A stretch of 64,000 bases of DNA from Magnolia sinica. Lineage: Eukaryota > Streptophyta > Magnoliopsida > Magnoliales > Magnoliaceae. Made by a program: the position numbers and the translations under genes. A model generated the notes under the pieces. The model was not told where the DNA came from and searched no databases. It saw only the letters and a list, made by a program, of their open reading frames with translations. The stretch covers positions 21,832,032-21,896,031 of the forward strand of contig NC_080582.1 of the NCBI RefSeq assembly GCF_029962835.1. Reading direction: 5' to 3'. Below, one piece after another: positions 11,125 through 22,499 of this stretch (positions are counted from its first letter, which is position 1; each line of letters starts with the position of its first letter).

Positions 11125-11861
11125 AGGTGTAATGCAGGGGCATTTTCACACCGGGCTTAAGTGGAGTCGCTTGTGCGATGTAGGGGCACACTCGGGGTGG
11201 GTGCGGCCCACGGAGGAGGTCTCGTGTTCGAGACTCCTCACCGGGGGTGATTAATGCGCATTTCAAACCAGGCTCAAGTGGGGTAGCCCGTGGGATGCGG
11301 GGACACACTTAGGGTGGGCGGCCCATGTGATTTGGGGCCCATGAAAGGGGTTCGGCTGAGGTCCTAACCCATACGATGTGGGGCCTGGGCTATGAGATAA
11401 ATGGATTAATTCGCCATACTCTAATAGTTCGAGCTTTTAGAGAAAGTGGTTAATTGTCCTGCATCAAATTAGTATCAGAGCGGGAGGTCTCGTGTTCGAG
11501 ACTCCTCACTGGGGGTGATTAATGCAGGGGCATTTTCACACTGGGCTTAAGTGGGGTCGCTTATGGGATGTAGGGGCACACTCAAGGTGGGTGCGGCCCA
11601 CGGAAGAGGTCTCATGTTCGAGACTCCTCACCGGGGGTGATTAATGCGCATTTCACACCAGGCTCGAGTGGGGTAGCTCGTGGGATGCGGGGACACACTT
11701 GGGGTGGGCGGCCCATGTGATTTAGGGCCCACGAAGGGGGTTCATCCGAGGTCTTAACCCATACGATATGGAACCTGGGCTATAAGATAAAGGGATTAAT
11801 TCGTCATACTCTAATAGTTCGAGCTTTTAGAGCAAGTGGTTAATTGTCCTGCATCAAGGTG
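11125..11861 (+). mobile_element. TRIM-like miniature LTR element with 5-bp target duplication
   Basis: Two direct repeats of 337 bp (11130-11466 and 11520-11856, offset exactly 390) flank a 53-bp interior. The interior starts with TAGTATCAGAGC (11470-11481), one base off the initiator-tRNA-Met primer site, and ends with a CTGGGGGTGAT polypurine tract. AGGTG flanks both sides (11125-11129 and 11857-11861). Both repeats end in GCATCA. With this target duplication they start TAATGCAGG rather than TG. There is no coding capacity, as in TRIMs, which depend on autonomous elements. Each LTR contains an extra copy of interior plus LTR start. Confidence 0.78.
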
Positions 11862-14564
11862 TGGGGAAGCATTCTTTCAAAATGTAAACAATTATAATTA
11901 AGTAGGGAGCAGACGGGAGTGAGATTCCATAGAGGCGATTTGAAGTGGGAGTCACACCTAGTTAGAAGGATCCTGCAACTAACTTCTCTAAGAGCATGGA
12001 CTAAGCTTTTTTGTTCAATCCACCTTGTGTCTTTCTGGGGTATAGGATCAGACATAAGGGTTATCAATGTTATGATCATTTAGTAAGTGGCATGCATACT
12101 ATCACATGCCCTTGAGCATATTCCAATCTATTCATGATTAGCCCAATCTCCCTTGACTCCTGCACCTGCTAAGAGCATAACCCATTCTACTGATTCCAGT
12201 GTTGCATGATACATACTATATACAAGGGTAGTTTTGTCATAACCATGTACTAAGTTACGTATATGCAAAAGCTTATCAACAATTGTTTGGTCTTTCGCAT
12301 ATGTGATTGTATATACACCTAACACTTACATCAATGAATATAGAACATTCATCCCCAAGTTTTAGATGACAGGTCCATAGCACAGTGCTCATTTTGTACT
12401 ATATGAAGGTGGGGACATTAGCAATGCAAACGTTCCCAAACCTTTTAAGCAGCACACGGGATGACCTGTTGTTGATTTGATCATTCATACAACTACGAGC
12501 AAGCCATGGTGCAAGAATCAAGCCACTCGGATTATCCTAACTATTTGAATGGAGCCAATTCGTTAAAACTGTCTATTGTTTCTAGCTGTAAATCACATGG
12601 TTAGAATCATCAAATCAAAGTGTTACTATAGAATCATAAGAAATACAAAGTGGGATCTATCTACTAGAAGTTTCAAGATGATGATTGGATCCATTTTGTT
12701 TCTCCCTTCAATCTTGACTGACCATATTCATGATATTGATTGGAAGCTTATAATACCATCAAGCTTAGGATCATCCTATTGGCATGATTTTTGCAAAATT
12801 GCTTATTCCTAGTTGTATGAATGAATTACCAGATTGGGTCCACAATAAGTTGTCTCATGTGCCATTTAAAAGGTTTAACGACCCACATATTAAGAAACTT
12901 CCCCAGAAGTTTTGTAACACACACATATATTCATAAAAATAAAAATAAAACCATCAAGACTTCAAAATTCACAATTATTTTTTCCTGAACAACCGTACCT
13001 TTATTTTTCTAACAAGACAACAACCAAGATATATGGTAGACATGCATTAAAAAAAATAAGTGTCTTTAAAGCAGGACCAGTCAATGGATCAGCAACTTCA
13101 TTGGTTTGGTCAAACCAGACCATACAAGATCACTAAAAAATGAAGTTTGCATGGACCAAAAAGTTATAGAAAGAAAAAAAGAAAAAAATGAGAAAGAGAA
13201 AAACAAGCTTACCGTCTCTAAAGAGTTACATTCCAACAGAGAAGCACACGGATAGAAGCAGAATTGCCAAATGAGGTAACCGTACTTGACCTGACCAATT
13301 CCAACCAGAGGGTCAGCCCAATCCAACTTAAAGAGGACCTATCTGTAATTTTATATTCATGAAGAAGTAGCATACATTAGCAGTTAAAAACAAGTCATAA
13401 TATTTTCATTTCAGGAGGGTCTTAAAAATGGATTTGACATTAAGCTTCTTGAGATGTAGCTGAATTTTATTGATTCTCCTCCAAGGTATGGAACATGGAG
13501 AATGTGCTCACCTCAAATTTGGTGTATTCAAAGAAGAGGTTTTCTTGCTATGATGCTAACGAGACTGATCCCTGTAATTCACATTTCAAATTCACATCCA
13601 AAGGTCATTTAGAAGCTTGTATTTAGAAGGCATTGGAATCCAAATCACATTTATACTGAATTAACAATTATATGTGGTAACTTGTAATTAGAATGCATTG
13701 GAATCCAAACCTTTTATATGGCCAATATTTGGACAATTGGATCATTCTATTGATGTGATTTTAGTGTTGTAGTCAACAATTAGATTGTTTTGGAGTATAA
13801 TCAGTGTATTACAATAACAATGGATTAGTAGCCTAGCAATACCTTTGTTAAACGTTCAACTCTTTAGCTTTTAAAAAAAGAATAAGCTAAAAATGCATTT
13901 AACTCCAATTACTCCTTAATCATAGAAAAAGTGTAAGATTCCAAAGCACACCAAATTAATACATTATGCCAAACCAACATATATATGGGAAAACATGTGC
14001 CCTTCTACATTTAAAAAAAGAAGCTAAAAATGCATTTAACTCCAATTACTCCTTAATCATAGAAAGTACACGTGTATAAGCTACAACAAAACTTGTGTTG
14101 GCACTGACTAATATTGGCTTGGACAATTGATCAATCCTACTTGGGTTAGAATACTCTAGAACCAAAATTCTAGTTTTAATGCCCCCAACCAAAAAAAGAA
14201 CATCTACATGGTCAAACCCACCTTATGGAGGTCAATGTGGGCTACACACATTAAAAGAAGAGAAGCGAAAGCAAGCATGTGCAATCTAGGCCATCCCTGC
14301 ACTAGCCACAATGGCATTTCTGTTGAATGATTAATAACCAACCGAAGATCAGCCAGCTTACATCCTTCAAGACCAAAATTCCATAAGTGCACCTAAATGA
14401 ATCATGAGCATAGAAGACCATGGTATATAACAAAAAACATTTCATTGACCATGATATAGAAGACCACATGGTATATAACAAAATACAGAAGGAAAAAAAA
14501 AAGTAAAGTAAATGCATACAACAGATGCATTGTGGTGTTCTGTTGATTCTGTGAAGAAGGTTAC
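11862..14564. other. Unassigned AT-rich DNA
   Basis: No gene or repeat recognised with confidence. A candidate minus-strand exon at about 13214-13326 ends in a good GTAAGC donor but its product is not recognisable. A 36-base phrase (GCTAAAAATGCATTTAACTC and what follows) occurs twice, at about 13886 and 14023. Confidence 0.4.
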
Positions 14565-15192
14565 CAGTTCTTGGCAATCTCAATTCCTTCTGGGAAAGAT
14601 CCACTGCAACACCAAATTTCAGTATATCAGAAGCACACTTAAAGGGTGAATGCAAACGTGGATGCACATTAAAAAGTGAATTACCTGTTATTTTGAAGGT
14701 CCAACACAAAGGCATTGACATTATTACTTCTTAAAGTTTCAATAGCTACCTTGACAGCTCCTATAAGAAAATTCTCTTTCAAAACATATTACATGAAATT
14801 GGCGCATCTAAATCTCATTCAAATCCACCCTATCCTGAGTATGCAGATGGTAATACAAGTTGTAATAGGTAAAATGAAAACTAAAATGTAGTTAATTGAT
14901 AATGGACTTTGTTACAACCTAGAAATTATAAATGAATGAAGTTAGCTTTAACATTTTCCCTTTGCCACGCCTCTACTTGTAACAGATATAGAAATCTATA
15001 AACAAAGCAAACCACGTTTTGACTACCAATATATTTACTTCTGAACCAAATGATACTCAAAGGAGAGCTTGAATTCTCTGAGTGGATACCCAAATGACGT
15101 TAGTTTGATATATCCAATTCTGGATTTGTCCTTCCCTGAACTCTGAACCTCACATAGCCTTGACTTCACTGGGTTCAGAGAAACTCTCTCTG
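14565..15192 (-). pseudogene. CtpA-type C-terminal processing protease, three exons only
   Basis: CtpA removes the C-terminal tail of photosystem II protein D1 in the thylakoid lumen. Three minus-strand exons lie in order. About 15192-15090 reads ERVSLNPVKSRLCEV and GYIKLTSF. 14760-14685 reads AVKVAIETLRSNNVNAF and VLDLQNN. 14603-14565 reads GSFPEGIEIAKN. Acceptor and donor dinucleotides are present for the last two, and the phases join without a shift. The matched part is the middle of the protease domain. The exons with the catalytic Ser and Lys and the transit-peptide end were not found within several kilobases, so I call it a fragment. About five residues expected between the first two exons are missing. 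A longer diverged gene with missed exons is possible. Confidence 0.68.
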
Positions 15193-17134
15193 ACTTCACC
15201 AGGTAAAGCATAGTAAGCGAAGCATCAAGGGCAAGCTTTTTATATGCCCTCTCAATCACTTTAAGAAGATCTAATATATGGTATTCCAAAGTTTATTAGT
15301 GTCCTTGAAATAGCTCATTAAATCACACCAAACCTATAGACAAAATGGAAAAGTTGAACTTCTTTTGGCTAATCCAATGGGCATGGTCTTAAGCTTGCAA
15401 ATCCATCTGCAAGTTCCTAGTATACATAAGAGATATTGGTTTCATTTATTTTTGGCCCTGCTTTAGTTCTTATGGTAGGAACACATTCATTTCCTACCAT
15501 GTTTGAAATTTTAAGGTGGTTTTGTTCAGTGCTTAAAGATTCAAATAAAACTGAAAAACTGTGTTGATTCCAAGTTCTACTTTGCAACTCAAGCAAGTCA
15601 TGAAACTTTGTGTAAAAACCATTACTAATAAATTATAAAAGAAATGCCCAGGAACTTGAATTTAAATCTTAAATCTTTAGGTGCATATATTTAACTTGAT
15701 TTAGTTCTGAGTGCTTACCTGCAGAGGAGAGAGTTAAGTTTATGGAGAATGAGTGATGGAAAAGAAGACTGAGTCATCCTCTTAAGTATTTTGATAACAT
15801 AATTGGTTTTCAAGGGGATGTCAGAGAGAAAAAAAAATATATAAAAAAAAAAGGGGGATGTCAAAGAGGATTCCAAAAGAAATTATAATAATTAAAACCA
15901 CTACTCACCCAAACTAACGAGAAACAACATAAAGTTGAAACCAAAACTTGTGCTTTCAATTTTCAAACTTTGCTGCATTCTGGAAACAAAACTGCGGAGG
16001 TAACCATTAGATTGTCATCAATGGAAAAAGTGGTCACATTGATTGGCTTGGGTTCTTTCTAGAAGTCTTGAAATAGTTAATCTTTGGCACTACGATCTGG
16101 CTAAAACTGACTAATTCAGACAAGAACTGAGTAAACATGCCCAAGTTGTAAACATTGGGTTCTTTACAATTACCTGGGAAGGTGGTAAACATCTTTTTCA
16201 TAAATAAGTATATGATGCATAAGATATTAACTTTATATGCATAAGAATTAGAGCTCAGATGTATTAGCACTGATCAGAGCAAGAAGATATTAACTTTACT
16301 TTTCCAACAACACTATGATTTTGGTTAGATTTTAAGCAACAATGCATATTCAGAATATCACAAGATCTGCATTAGATAACGATCTACAACTAAATTAGGA
16401 ATATTGCATTAATAACAAGGTAAATGACTAGGATTTCCTTTATATCATTTCTTAAAGGGGATATAATATGGTTCTTCTCTGCTTTGGTTGAATTGTTAAT
16501 GGAAAAGAAAAATCAAGAATACCATAATTATTATTCGACCTCGTGGTTCCATAAAAAAGAGTCGGTGGTTCAGAAGTAGAATCCAGGACTGGGGGAAGAA
16601 CCTCCTACAACTTTCTAAACAAACAAATTAAAAAGAAAAAAAGAAAAAAAAGGAATGGTTACCCAAGCCATGCATCCATGCTTACTGTTTTTTGTTGACC
16701 AATATAATATTCCTAACACATAACCTTTAAAAAGATATATAAAAAGATGCCAATAGACTTGATCTATAAAAAGAGATTGTGATACAAGAATTCCAAAGAG
16801 AAAATATATAAAAAGATGCCAATAGACTTGATATTTGTTTTGACATCTCAAGAGTTGTTCTGGCAAAGCGTTGTAAGGTCAGCTTCTTCTTCAAGTTCTG
16901 TTAACTCAGTAACCACTTGATGCAATCCCCATTTGTTCTCAGGTATCAATAAGGGCCCATTTGGATAACACCAAATAAGCTATTTTTTGTACTTACAGCA
17001 GTAGATAGGCAACTTTTCCTACTTATTGAGAATATTATCTTCTTCTTTCTCTACTTCTCCTTCTTCTTTTGTCTGATACAGTCCAATAGAAAGATAGAGA
17101 GTATTGGAAGTGTCCAACAAGTATAGGGATATAC
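15193..17134. other. Unassigned DNA between the two gene fragments
   Basis: No supported coding exon. 16950-17035 begins GGGCCCATTTGGATAACACC and matches the start of the MITE at 53984-54203, so it is a truncated relative. 16735-16820 carries a near-direct repeat (AAAAAGATGCCAATAGACTT at about 16741 and 16810). Confidence 0.45.
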
Positions 17135-17450
17135 CTTGCATTGACTATTGCATCAATCGTGCTCTTCTCCTATGGGCTGAGTTCTCTATCCTCTGAATCA
17201 ATGCTTCTCGTGACCTTTATAATTCAAAAAGTATGCATCAAATTACTGTAAAATGATAAGAGGAAATACAAATAGAGATTAGTCTTTTGACAATGACCTG
17301 CCTATCTGCAATAATAACCAACACATGATATTTCCCACCATGTTTCTCAACAATGTCGATTGCAACCTTAATTATTGGTCCAAAATAAGTGAGCCGTTCA
17401 AGAAGTACAAGAGATTGGGTGACAATTATTGTAAGGAAAAAATCATGTGT
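17135..17450 (-). pseudogene. RGLG/copine-type E3 ubiquitin ligase, two exons, one with a stop
   Basis: RGLG proteins are membrane-associated RING ubiquitin ligases with a copine-like vWA domain. The first exon (about 17450-17298) reads FGPIIKVAIDIVEKHGG and YHVLVIIADRQ, matching the vWA core, and ends CAG before a GT donor. The second (17214-17135) reads VTRSIDSEDRELSP, then TAG (complement of 17170-17172), then EKSTIDAIVNA before a GTATAT donor. The stop falls where relatives have glutamine. Splice sites are otherwise good. Neither the rest of the vWA domain nor the RING finger was found. The boundary of the first exon upstream is uncertain. Same strand as the CtpA pieces, but not the same gene. 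Confidence 0.66.
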
Positions 17451-18344
17451 AAAGGAAAGAATCAACATTATCCAATTTGTATTACATTAGAAACTTTCAA
17501 GCAATTCCCTTCATCAGGGGAAAACGATATATACATGTCTATTGGAAGATATGAACAGTTGTAGGTGCTAACTTGGTTGAAATGTGAAAAAAAAAATCCC
17601 AAACAAATGAATTAATTTCATATATTATCGAATGCTGAGAATTTATCAAAGCCAAACAAAAGGTTTTTTTAAAAAAAGGTCAGCATATTAAGAATTTAGT
17701 TAAAAACTATCCAAGAAAATCATCTCACATGTAAATCCATACCTAATAAAATAACATTAAGTTTCATAAGAGGGAAGTATTTCAGCATTCAATGAGTATA
17801 TCCATAGGAGCTTTCCAGTTGTGCAATGAACAAAACTCATGGTCCATTGCCGACTCAACAGTAAATGTGGCTATATAGTCAGTGGATCCTGACTGTCCAA
17901 GTGGTTGGCACTAGTATGGATGGCCCGTGGTATAAAGGCCAATCTAACTAAAAAAATAATAGCAAGCAGTTAAAAAACTTCCCCCTTTCTAATATAGACC
18001 ATTACACCTTTGTTTTCCATCAAAGCCCAACAAATCAACAGACATGATTTCTCCTAATAACAAGCTACAAGGCATACATCTCCTGCTTTCTTGTAATCCT
18101 TGTAACCATCTCTGGTACAGACTGATTTGGGCGGGGTTTATTTGCGTATACCATTCTTCATCCATGTAACCATCTCTGGTACACAGATTCCATCCTTCAA
18201 AAAAGGAAAGCATAAAAACACTAACCCTAAAAACAAAGAAAGGGAAAAAAAAATCAAATACTTGTATGTGGATTCTTTAACTTCTTTAGCAATAGAGAAA
18301 TGGGGCTGGAAGTAGCGGCAGGGGTAGGCAAATTTGAGGGGGGT
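17451..18344. other. Unassigned DNA
   Basis: No gene supported. A short word (TGTAACCATCTCTGGTACA) occurs twice about 62 bases apart, near 18103 and 18165. Confidence 0.35.
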
Positions 18345-18602
18345 TTATCCTCTACGGCAGCGGCAGTGAGATCGAGTTGGGATTGTGATTTGGGTAGGTG
18401 ATTTGAGCAGGGGCTGTGATTTTGACAAGGGCAAGGGCTGTGATTTGGGGAGGAGCTTCACAGCTTCATTAGAGAGAGAGGAAGGAGAATGAGATGGTGG
18501 AGATGCATTGGAGAGAGAGGGATGAGAATGACAGAGATGGAGCAGGTGAGGCAGGGAAAAAGGAGAATCGAGAGCAGAGATCAGGAGAGAGAGGGTTAGG
18601 GA

Positions 18603-18643
<41 letters not shown>

Positions 18644-18720
18644 GGGTTTTGGATCGGCGCGCGCTCAAGGTTTTGGATCGGTGCGGCTCTGTTTTGAGCG
18701 CGCGCGCCCATTCTAGGCGT
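18345..18720 (-). promoter_or_regulatory. CT-rich leader-like region on the minus strand
   Basis: On the minus strand this is pyrimidine-rich with a perfect (CT)n run (18607-18639) after a GCGCGCGC block. Long CT tracts are common in plant promoters and 5' leaders. Two overlapping low-complexity frames cross it, but neither looks like a protein. It points toward the RGLG and CtpA fragments. The function is inference. Confidence 0.35.
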
Positions 18721-18751
18721 CGAATTTCAAGACAGCCGGATGGACGATCCT

Positions 18752-19000
18752 GTCAGGTGCTCCGTGGGGCCCACCATAATGTATGTGGTTTATCTATTCC
18801 GTTCATTAATTTTAATAATATTTTTTACTTCTTGATTCCAAAACTTAGATATATTGAAGGCCCAAGTGGACCACATCATAGGATGCACATGTGATTTAAT
18901 CTCCATGTTTCCTACCATGTGGTCCACTTGAGCCTTCGATCTACCTGATTTTTGGTTTCATGTCCTAAAATGATATTTCAATATAGATGAACGACTTAAG
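18752..19000. repeat. Foldback copy 1, short and diverged
   Basis: Left arm starts GTGGGGCCCACCATAATGTA. AAGTGGACCACATCATAGGA (about 18863) faces its inverse ATGTGGTCCACTTGAGCC. The central loop is largely gone. Confidence 0.7.
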
Positions 19001-19445
19001 CCCTTTACAGGGCAATTAATTATTCACCTTCGTACATGCATGGGAACAATTTCTGGATGGTTAAGATTGTATTATATATTAAAAATATATAAACATTTAC
19101 CATTTACAACTAACCATTATTTGGATGGTCCGAATCATTTTATATCTTAGTCACTATTGTTATGAATAAGTCACCACTATTTTACGTTAAATACAAAACT
19201 CACAGTGTAAAATGTAAAATTAATGAAAACGGTAAATTGAGCTTTGGATCTAGTATGGCTCTATGGGCCCAACATGATCGATTTGTTTCATCCATTCCGA
19301 CCATCCATTTCTCAACATAATTTTATCATCGATCCCAAAAAATGAGCCTTAACTAAAGCTTGGGTGGACCAGACAATGCAAAAACAATAGTGATTGGCTG
19401 GTGTACCCCACACCAGCTATATAGCTGTTGTATTAACGTCGGCAA
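19001..19445. other. Foldback-derived debris
   Basis: Scattered arm words such as CCATTCCGACCATCCATT and GGGTGGACC occur near 19270-19380. No gene seen. Confidence 0.45.
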
Positions 19446-19790
19446 GTTCTGTGGGTCCCATCATGATGTATGTGTTATATCCAAACCGTCCATCCATTTG
19501 GCAAGCTTATCTTAAGGCTTGGGACTAAAAATAAGACAGTTATAAAGATAAAATGGACCACACTGCGAAAAGCAGCAAGGGATTGAACGTCTACCATTGA
19601 AACATTTTTGGGATCACATAAGTTTTGGATCAACATGAAATAACAGATTGGATGTTAAATAAACGTTATGGTGGGCCTACGAATTTTTAAACGGTGAAAA
19701 TTATTATCTCCACTGCTATTTTTGGTGTGGTCCATTTGAACTTTGTATATAATTCATTTTTTTGTTGATGATCTGAAATGATCTCCAAAA
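19446..19790. repeat. Foldback copy 2
   Basis: It runs GTGGGTCCCATCATGATGTA, AAATGGACCACACTGC, the central AGTTTTGGATCAACATGA, then the inverse arm GTGTGGTCCATTTGAACTTT. The end of the right arm is lost. Confidence 0.75.
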
Positions 19791-20316
19791 AATTATTACT
19801 AACTTGCAGTGTATTGGAAAATTAAGTACGGCGTTAAAGAACTCAACATATTAGAGCTTTGCCAAGCCCACACATCGTGTATAATAATGATAATGCACAC
19901 ACGCCACCACATGTGTTGACCTGGCATATTGGTATAAGATCTAGTCCATTCATTAGAGATGTAGGTATGGCCAATCTATGGTGGATCCCATCAGATCAAC
20001 ACAGTTGATCACTAAGCAATGGGCCCCATTTGTACAAGTCAAAAATCCAAACTTGCACCATAAGTTCCAATTTTTGACGTATGACCTTCTTGTCCAGTGA
20101 CTCATTAGGTAGGCCCAGCCCATTTCCACCCCTAACTGGAGACCTGGCAAGTCATACTTCAAAGCGACAAAATTCATTAACAAGGTTATAGGGACCGTTG
20201 ATTTAGTGGCCATGATGCCAAACATATCTTCAACCTGCAAACAGAAAACCATGGTGGGGCCCAAAATCGATTTAGCCCAAAAATAAAGTCCCATCATATC
20301 AACAATTGCAAAATAG
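19791..20316. other. Unassigned DNA
   Basis: No gene seen. Isolated GGGCCC words near 20016 and 20256 recall the foldback family but no arm order is kept. The 114-codon minus-strand frame at 19953-20297 has no recognisable domain. Confidence 0.35.
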
Positions 20317-20468
20317 ACTTTTAGTCTTGGTTCCTAGCAAAAAGGTAAACTTTTAGCCTCCGTTCTTATATAACCGAGGCTAAAAAGTAGACTTTTGACC
20401 TCGGTTCCTAAGCAACTGAGGTTAAAAAGTAGACTTTTGGCCTCGGTTCCTATGCAACTGAGGCACAC
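20317..20468. repeat. Tandem 42-bp repeat with a hairpin in each unit
   Basis: Units begin ACTTTT at 20349, 20391 and 20433 (period 42), with a shorter diverged unit at 20317. Each carries CCTCGGTTC then AACTGAGG or AACCGAGG, so each can fold on itself. Confidence 0.8.
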
Positions 20469-20474
20469 TGTACT

Positions 20475-20737
20475 ACTTATTTGACATCCAATCTGTTGAT
20501 TAGGTCATACAGACCCAGATGAAGGGGAAAAAACAAAGATCAGTTTGATCCAAAATTTCTATGGCCCCTAAAAATATTCTAATGGTTGACATTCATTCAA
20601 CACTGTTTCTTGTAATGTGGTCCACTTTAGATTGGGATATACCTCAATTTTTCGTCTCATATCATAAAATGATATAGAAAAATATATGGACGACATAGAT
20701 GAAATACATACATCATGGTGGGGCCCACAGAGCACCG
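20475..20737. repeat. Foldback copy 3, centre and right arm
   Basis: It runs from the loop (GACATCCAATCTGTTGATTA) through AATGTGGTCCACTTTAGA to CATCATGGTGGGGCCCAC. The left arm is missing; the 42-bp tandem sits where it would be. Confidence 0.78.
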
Positions 20738-20813
20738 ACCACCAGCCAATGGCTGGTGGTAGGGGGAGTAGTCAATCTGTTTTTGCAAGACTCCTACTAA
20801 AGTGACGTCACTA

Positions 20814-21281
20814 GTTATATGGGTTCCACCATGATGTGTGTTTTGTATCCACACCGTCCATCAATTCGGAGAGACGTATGAATTGTATCCACACTGTCCA
20901 TCCATTTTTTCATATCATTTTAGATTATAGTAGATTTTTTTTTTTAAAAAAATGCATATCTACGTATCAAGTGGACCACACCACAGGAAATGGTGTTAAG
21001 GATGGCCACCATTGAAACCATTTTAGGGTTCACCATATTGTTTATTTGCCATCCAACCTGTTGATATGATCATATACACCTGGATGAAGTGAAAAAGTAA
21101 ATATCATCTTAATCAAAAACTTTAGTGGCCCCTAATAAATTTTCAATGGTAGGAATTTAATTCCCACTTTGTGGTCCATTTGAGCCTTGGATCTTCGTTA
21201 TTTTCAGGGTCACACTCTAAAATGATCTGTATACATGGATGGACAGTGTGGATAGAATTCATACATCTTGTTGGCCCCTTA
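20814..21281. repeat. Foldback copy 4, both arms
   Basis: Left-arm words CCACCATGATGTGTGTTTTG, AGTGGACCACACCACAGGA and CCACCATTGAAACC are mirrored on the right by CAATGGTAGG, GTGGTCCATTTGAGCC and GATGGACAGTGTGGAT. The loop (about 21040-21120) is not palindromic. The phrase ATCCACACYGTCCATC is duplicated in the left arm. Confidence 0.85.
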
Positions 21282-21295
21282 GTGGCCCATCATTC

Positions 21296-22033
21296 ATCTA
21301 ATCCCCCATCTAACCATCCATTCATCTCATACAATCATCCAAACATCCATCAATCCATCTATCAAACCATTCCATCCATCTATATATGCAGTCATCCAAA
21401 CATCCATCCATGCATCCATCCATCCAACCATACTATCCATCCATCCAACATCCAACCATCTCGTTCATACATCTGATCATCCCATCAATCATCAAAACAT
21501 CCATGCATCCATCCATGCCATCTATCCATACAACCACTCCATCCATCCATCCAACCATCACATCTATCCATTCATCCATCTATCCCAGCTATCCATCTAA
21601 CCATCCATCGAACCAACCCATCCATCCATTCATTTTATCCAATCATCAAAACATCCATCCATCCATATCATCTATCCATCCAAACAACCACCCATCCCAA
21701 CCATCCAACTATCTATCCATCCCATCCAAACATCCATCCATTCCATCCAACCATCCATCCCATCGATCAATCTATCATCCGCCCATCCAACCATCCCATC
21801 GATTAATTTATCCATCCTCCATCTAACCATCCAACCATCCCATTCAAACATCCATCCATCCCATTAATCCATCCCAACTATCTCATTCATCTGTCCATCC
21901 ATCCCATCTATTCACATATTGATCCATCCAACCATCCATCCAACCAACCATCCCATCTATCCATCCATCTAACTATTCCATCCAACCGTCCAAACATTCA
22001 TCCATCCAACCATCCATCCATCCACCATCCAAT
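21296..22033. repeat. Degenerate (CCAT)n tract, about 740 bp
   Basis: Tetranucleotide repeat with frequent CCAA, CTAT and CATC variants. The long open frames here (Ser-Ile-His-Pro repeats) come from the lack of stops in this repeat and are not genes. Confidence 0.93.
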
Positions 22034-22039
22034 TGATGA

Positions 22040-22485
22040 TTGGAGGTTGATCTAATGATCGAAAGCACTGTATTGTACGATCATTGATTGGGAGGTTGAT
22101 CTTGTGATTGTCGATGATGTGCAACATTCGCTTGTTGATTGGGGACTTATTGAAGTGATGTACGATGATTTCCACCATTCAATAAAGGATTGGAGGTTGA
22201 TTGAATGGTCATCAACACTTTCTATCGTTTGATTATTGATTGAAGGTCGATCAAACGATTGTCAATGTGCACCATTCCATCATCAATAGGGGAATTGATA
22301 ACAAGATTTATATTGGTTTGTACTGTTCAATCATTAATTGGAGGTTCATCAAATGTTCAACAACACTTCGTGTCGTCCGATTATTGATTATGAAGTCGAT
22401 CGAGCGATCATCAGTAATGCGCACTGTTCAATCGTCGATCAGGAACTTAATGAGAAAATATATGTTGGTTTCCACTGTTTAATTG
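22040..22485. repeat. Higher-order tandem repeat, about 149-bp period, three copies
   Basis: TTGGAGGTT recurs at 22040, 22190 and 22338. Each block has three related units of about 50 bases: one with GGAGGTTGATC, one with GAAGTCGATC and one with GGGAACTTA. The order of the three is kept in each block. Confidence 0.75.
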
Positions 22486-22499
22486 ATGAGCACACAGAC

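Noticed and set aside
18469..18711. Overlapping frames with Ser-Leu or Arg-Glu repeats
   Set aside because: They come from the (CT)n/(GA)n tract; there are no domain-like sequences beyond it.
19953..20297. 114-codon minus-strand frame
   Set aside because: Surrounded by foldback debris; no domain, and the text contains foldback-like words in translation.
21171..21826. Long open frames rich in Ser-Ile-His-Pro
   Set aside because: They are the translation of a degenerate (CCAT)n repeat, which rarely creates stops in any forward frame.
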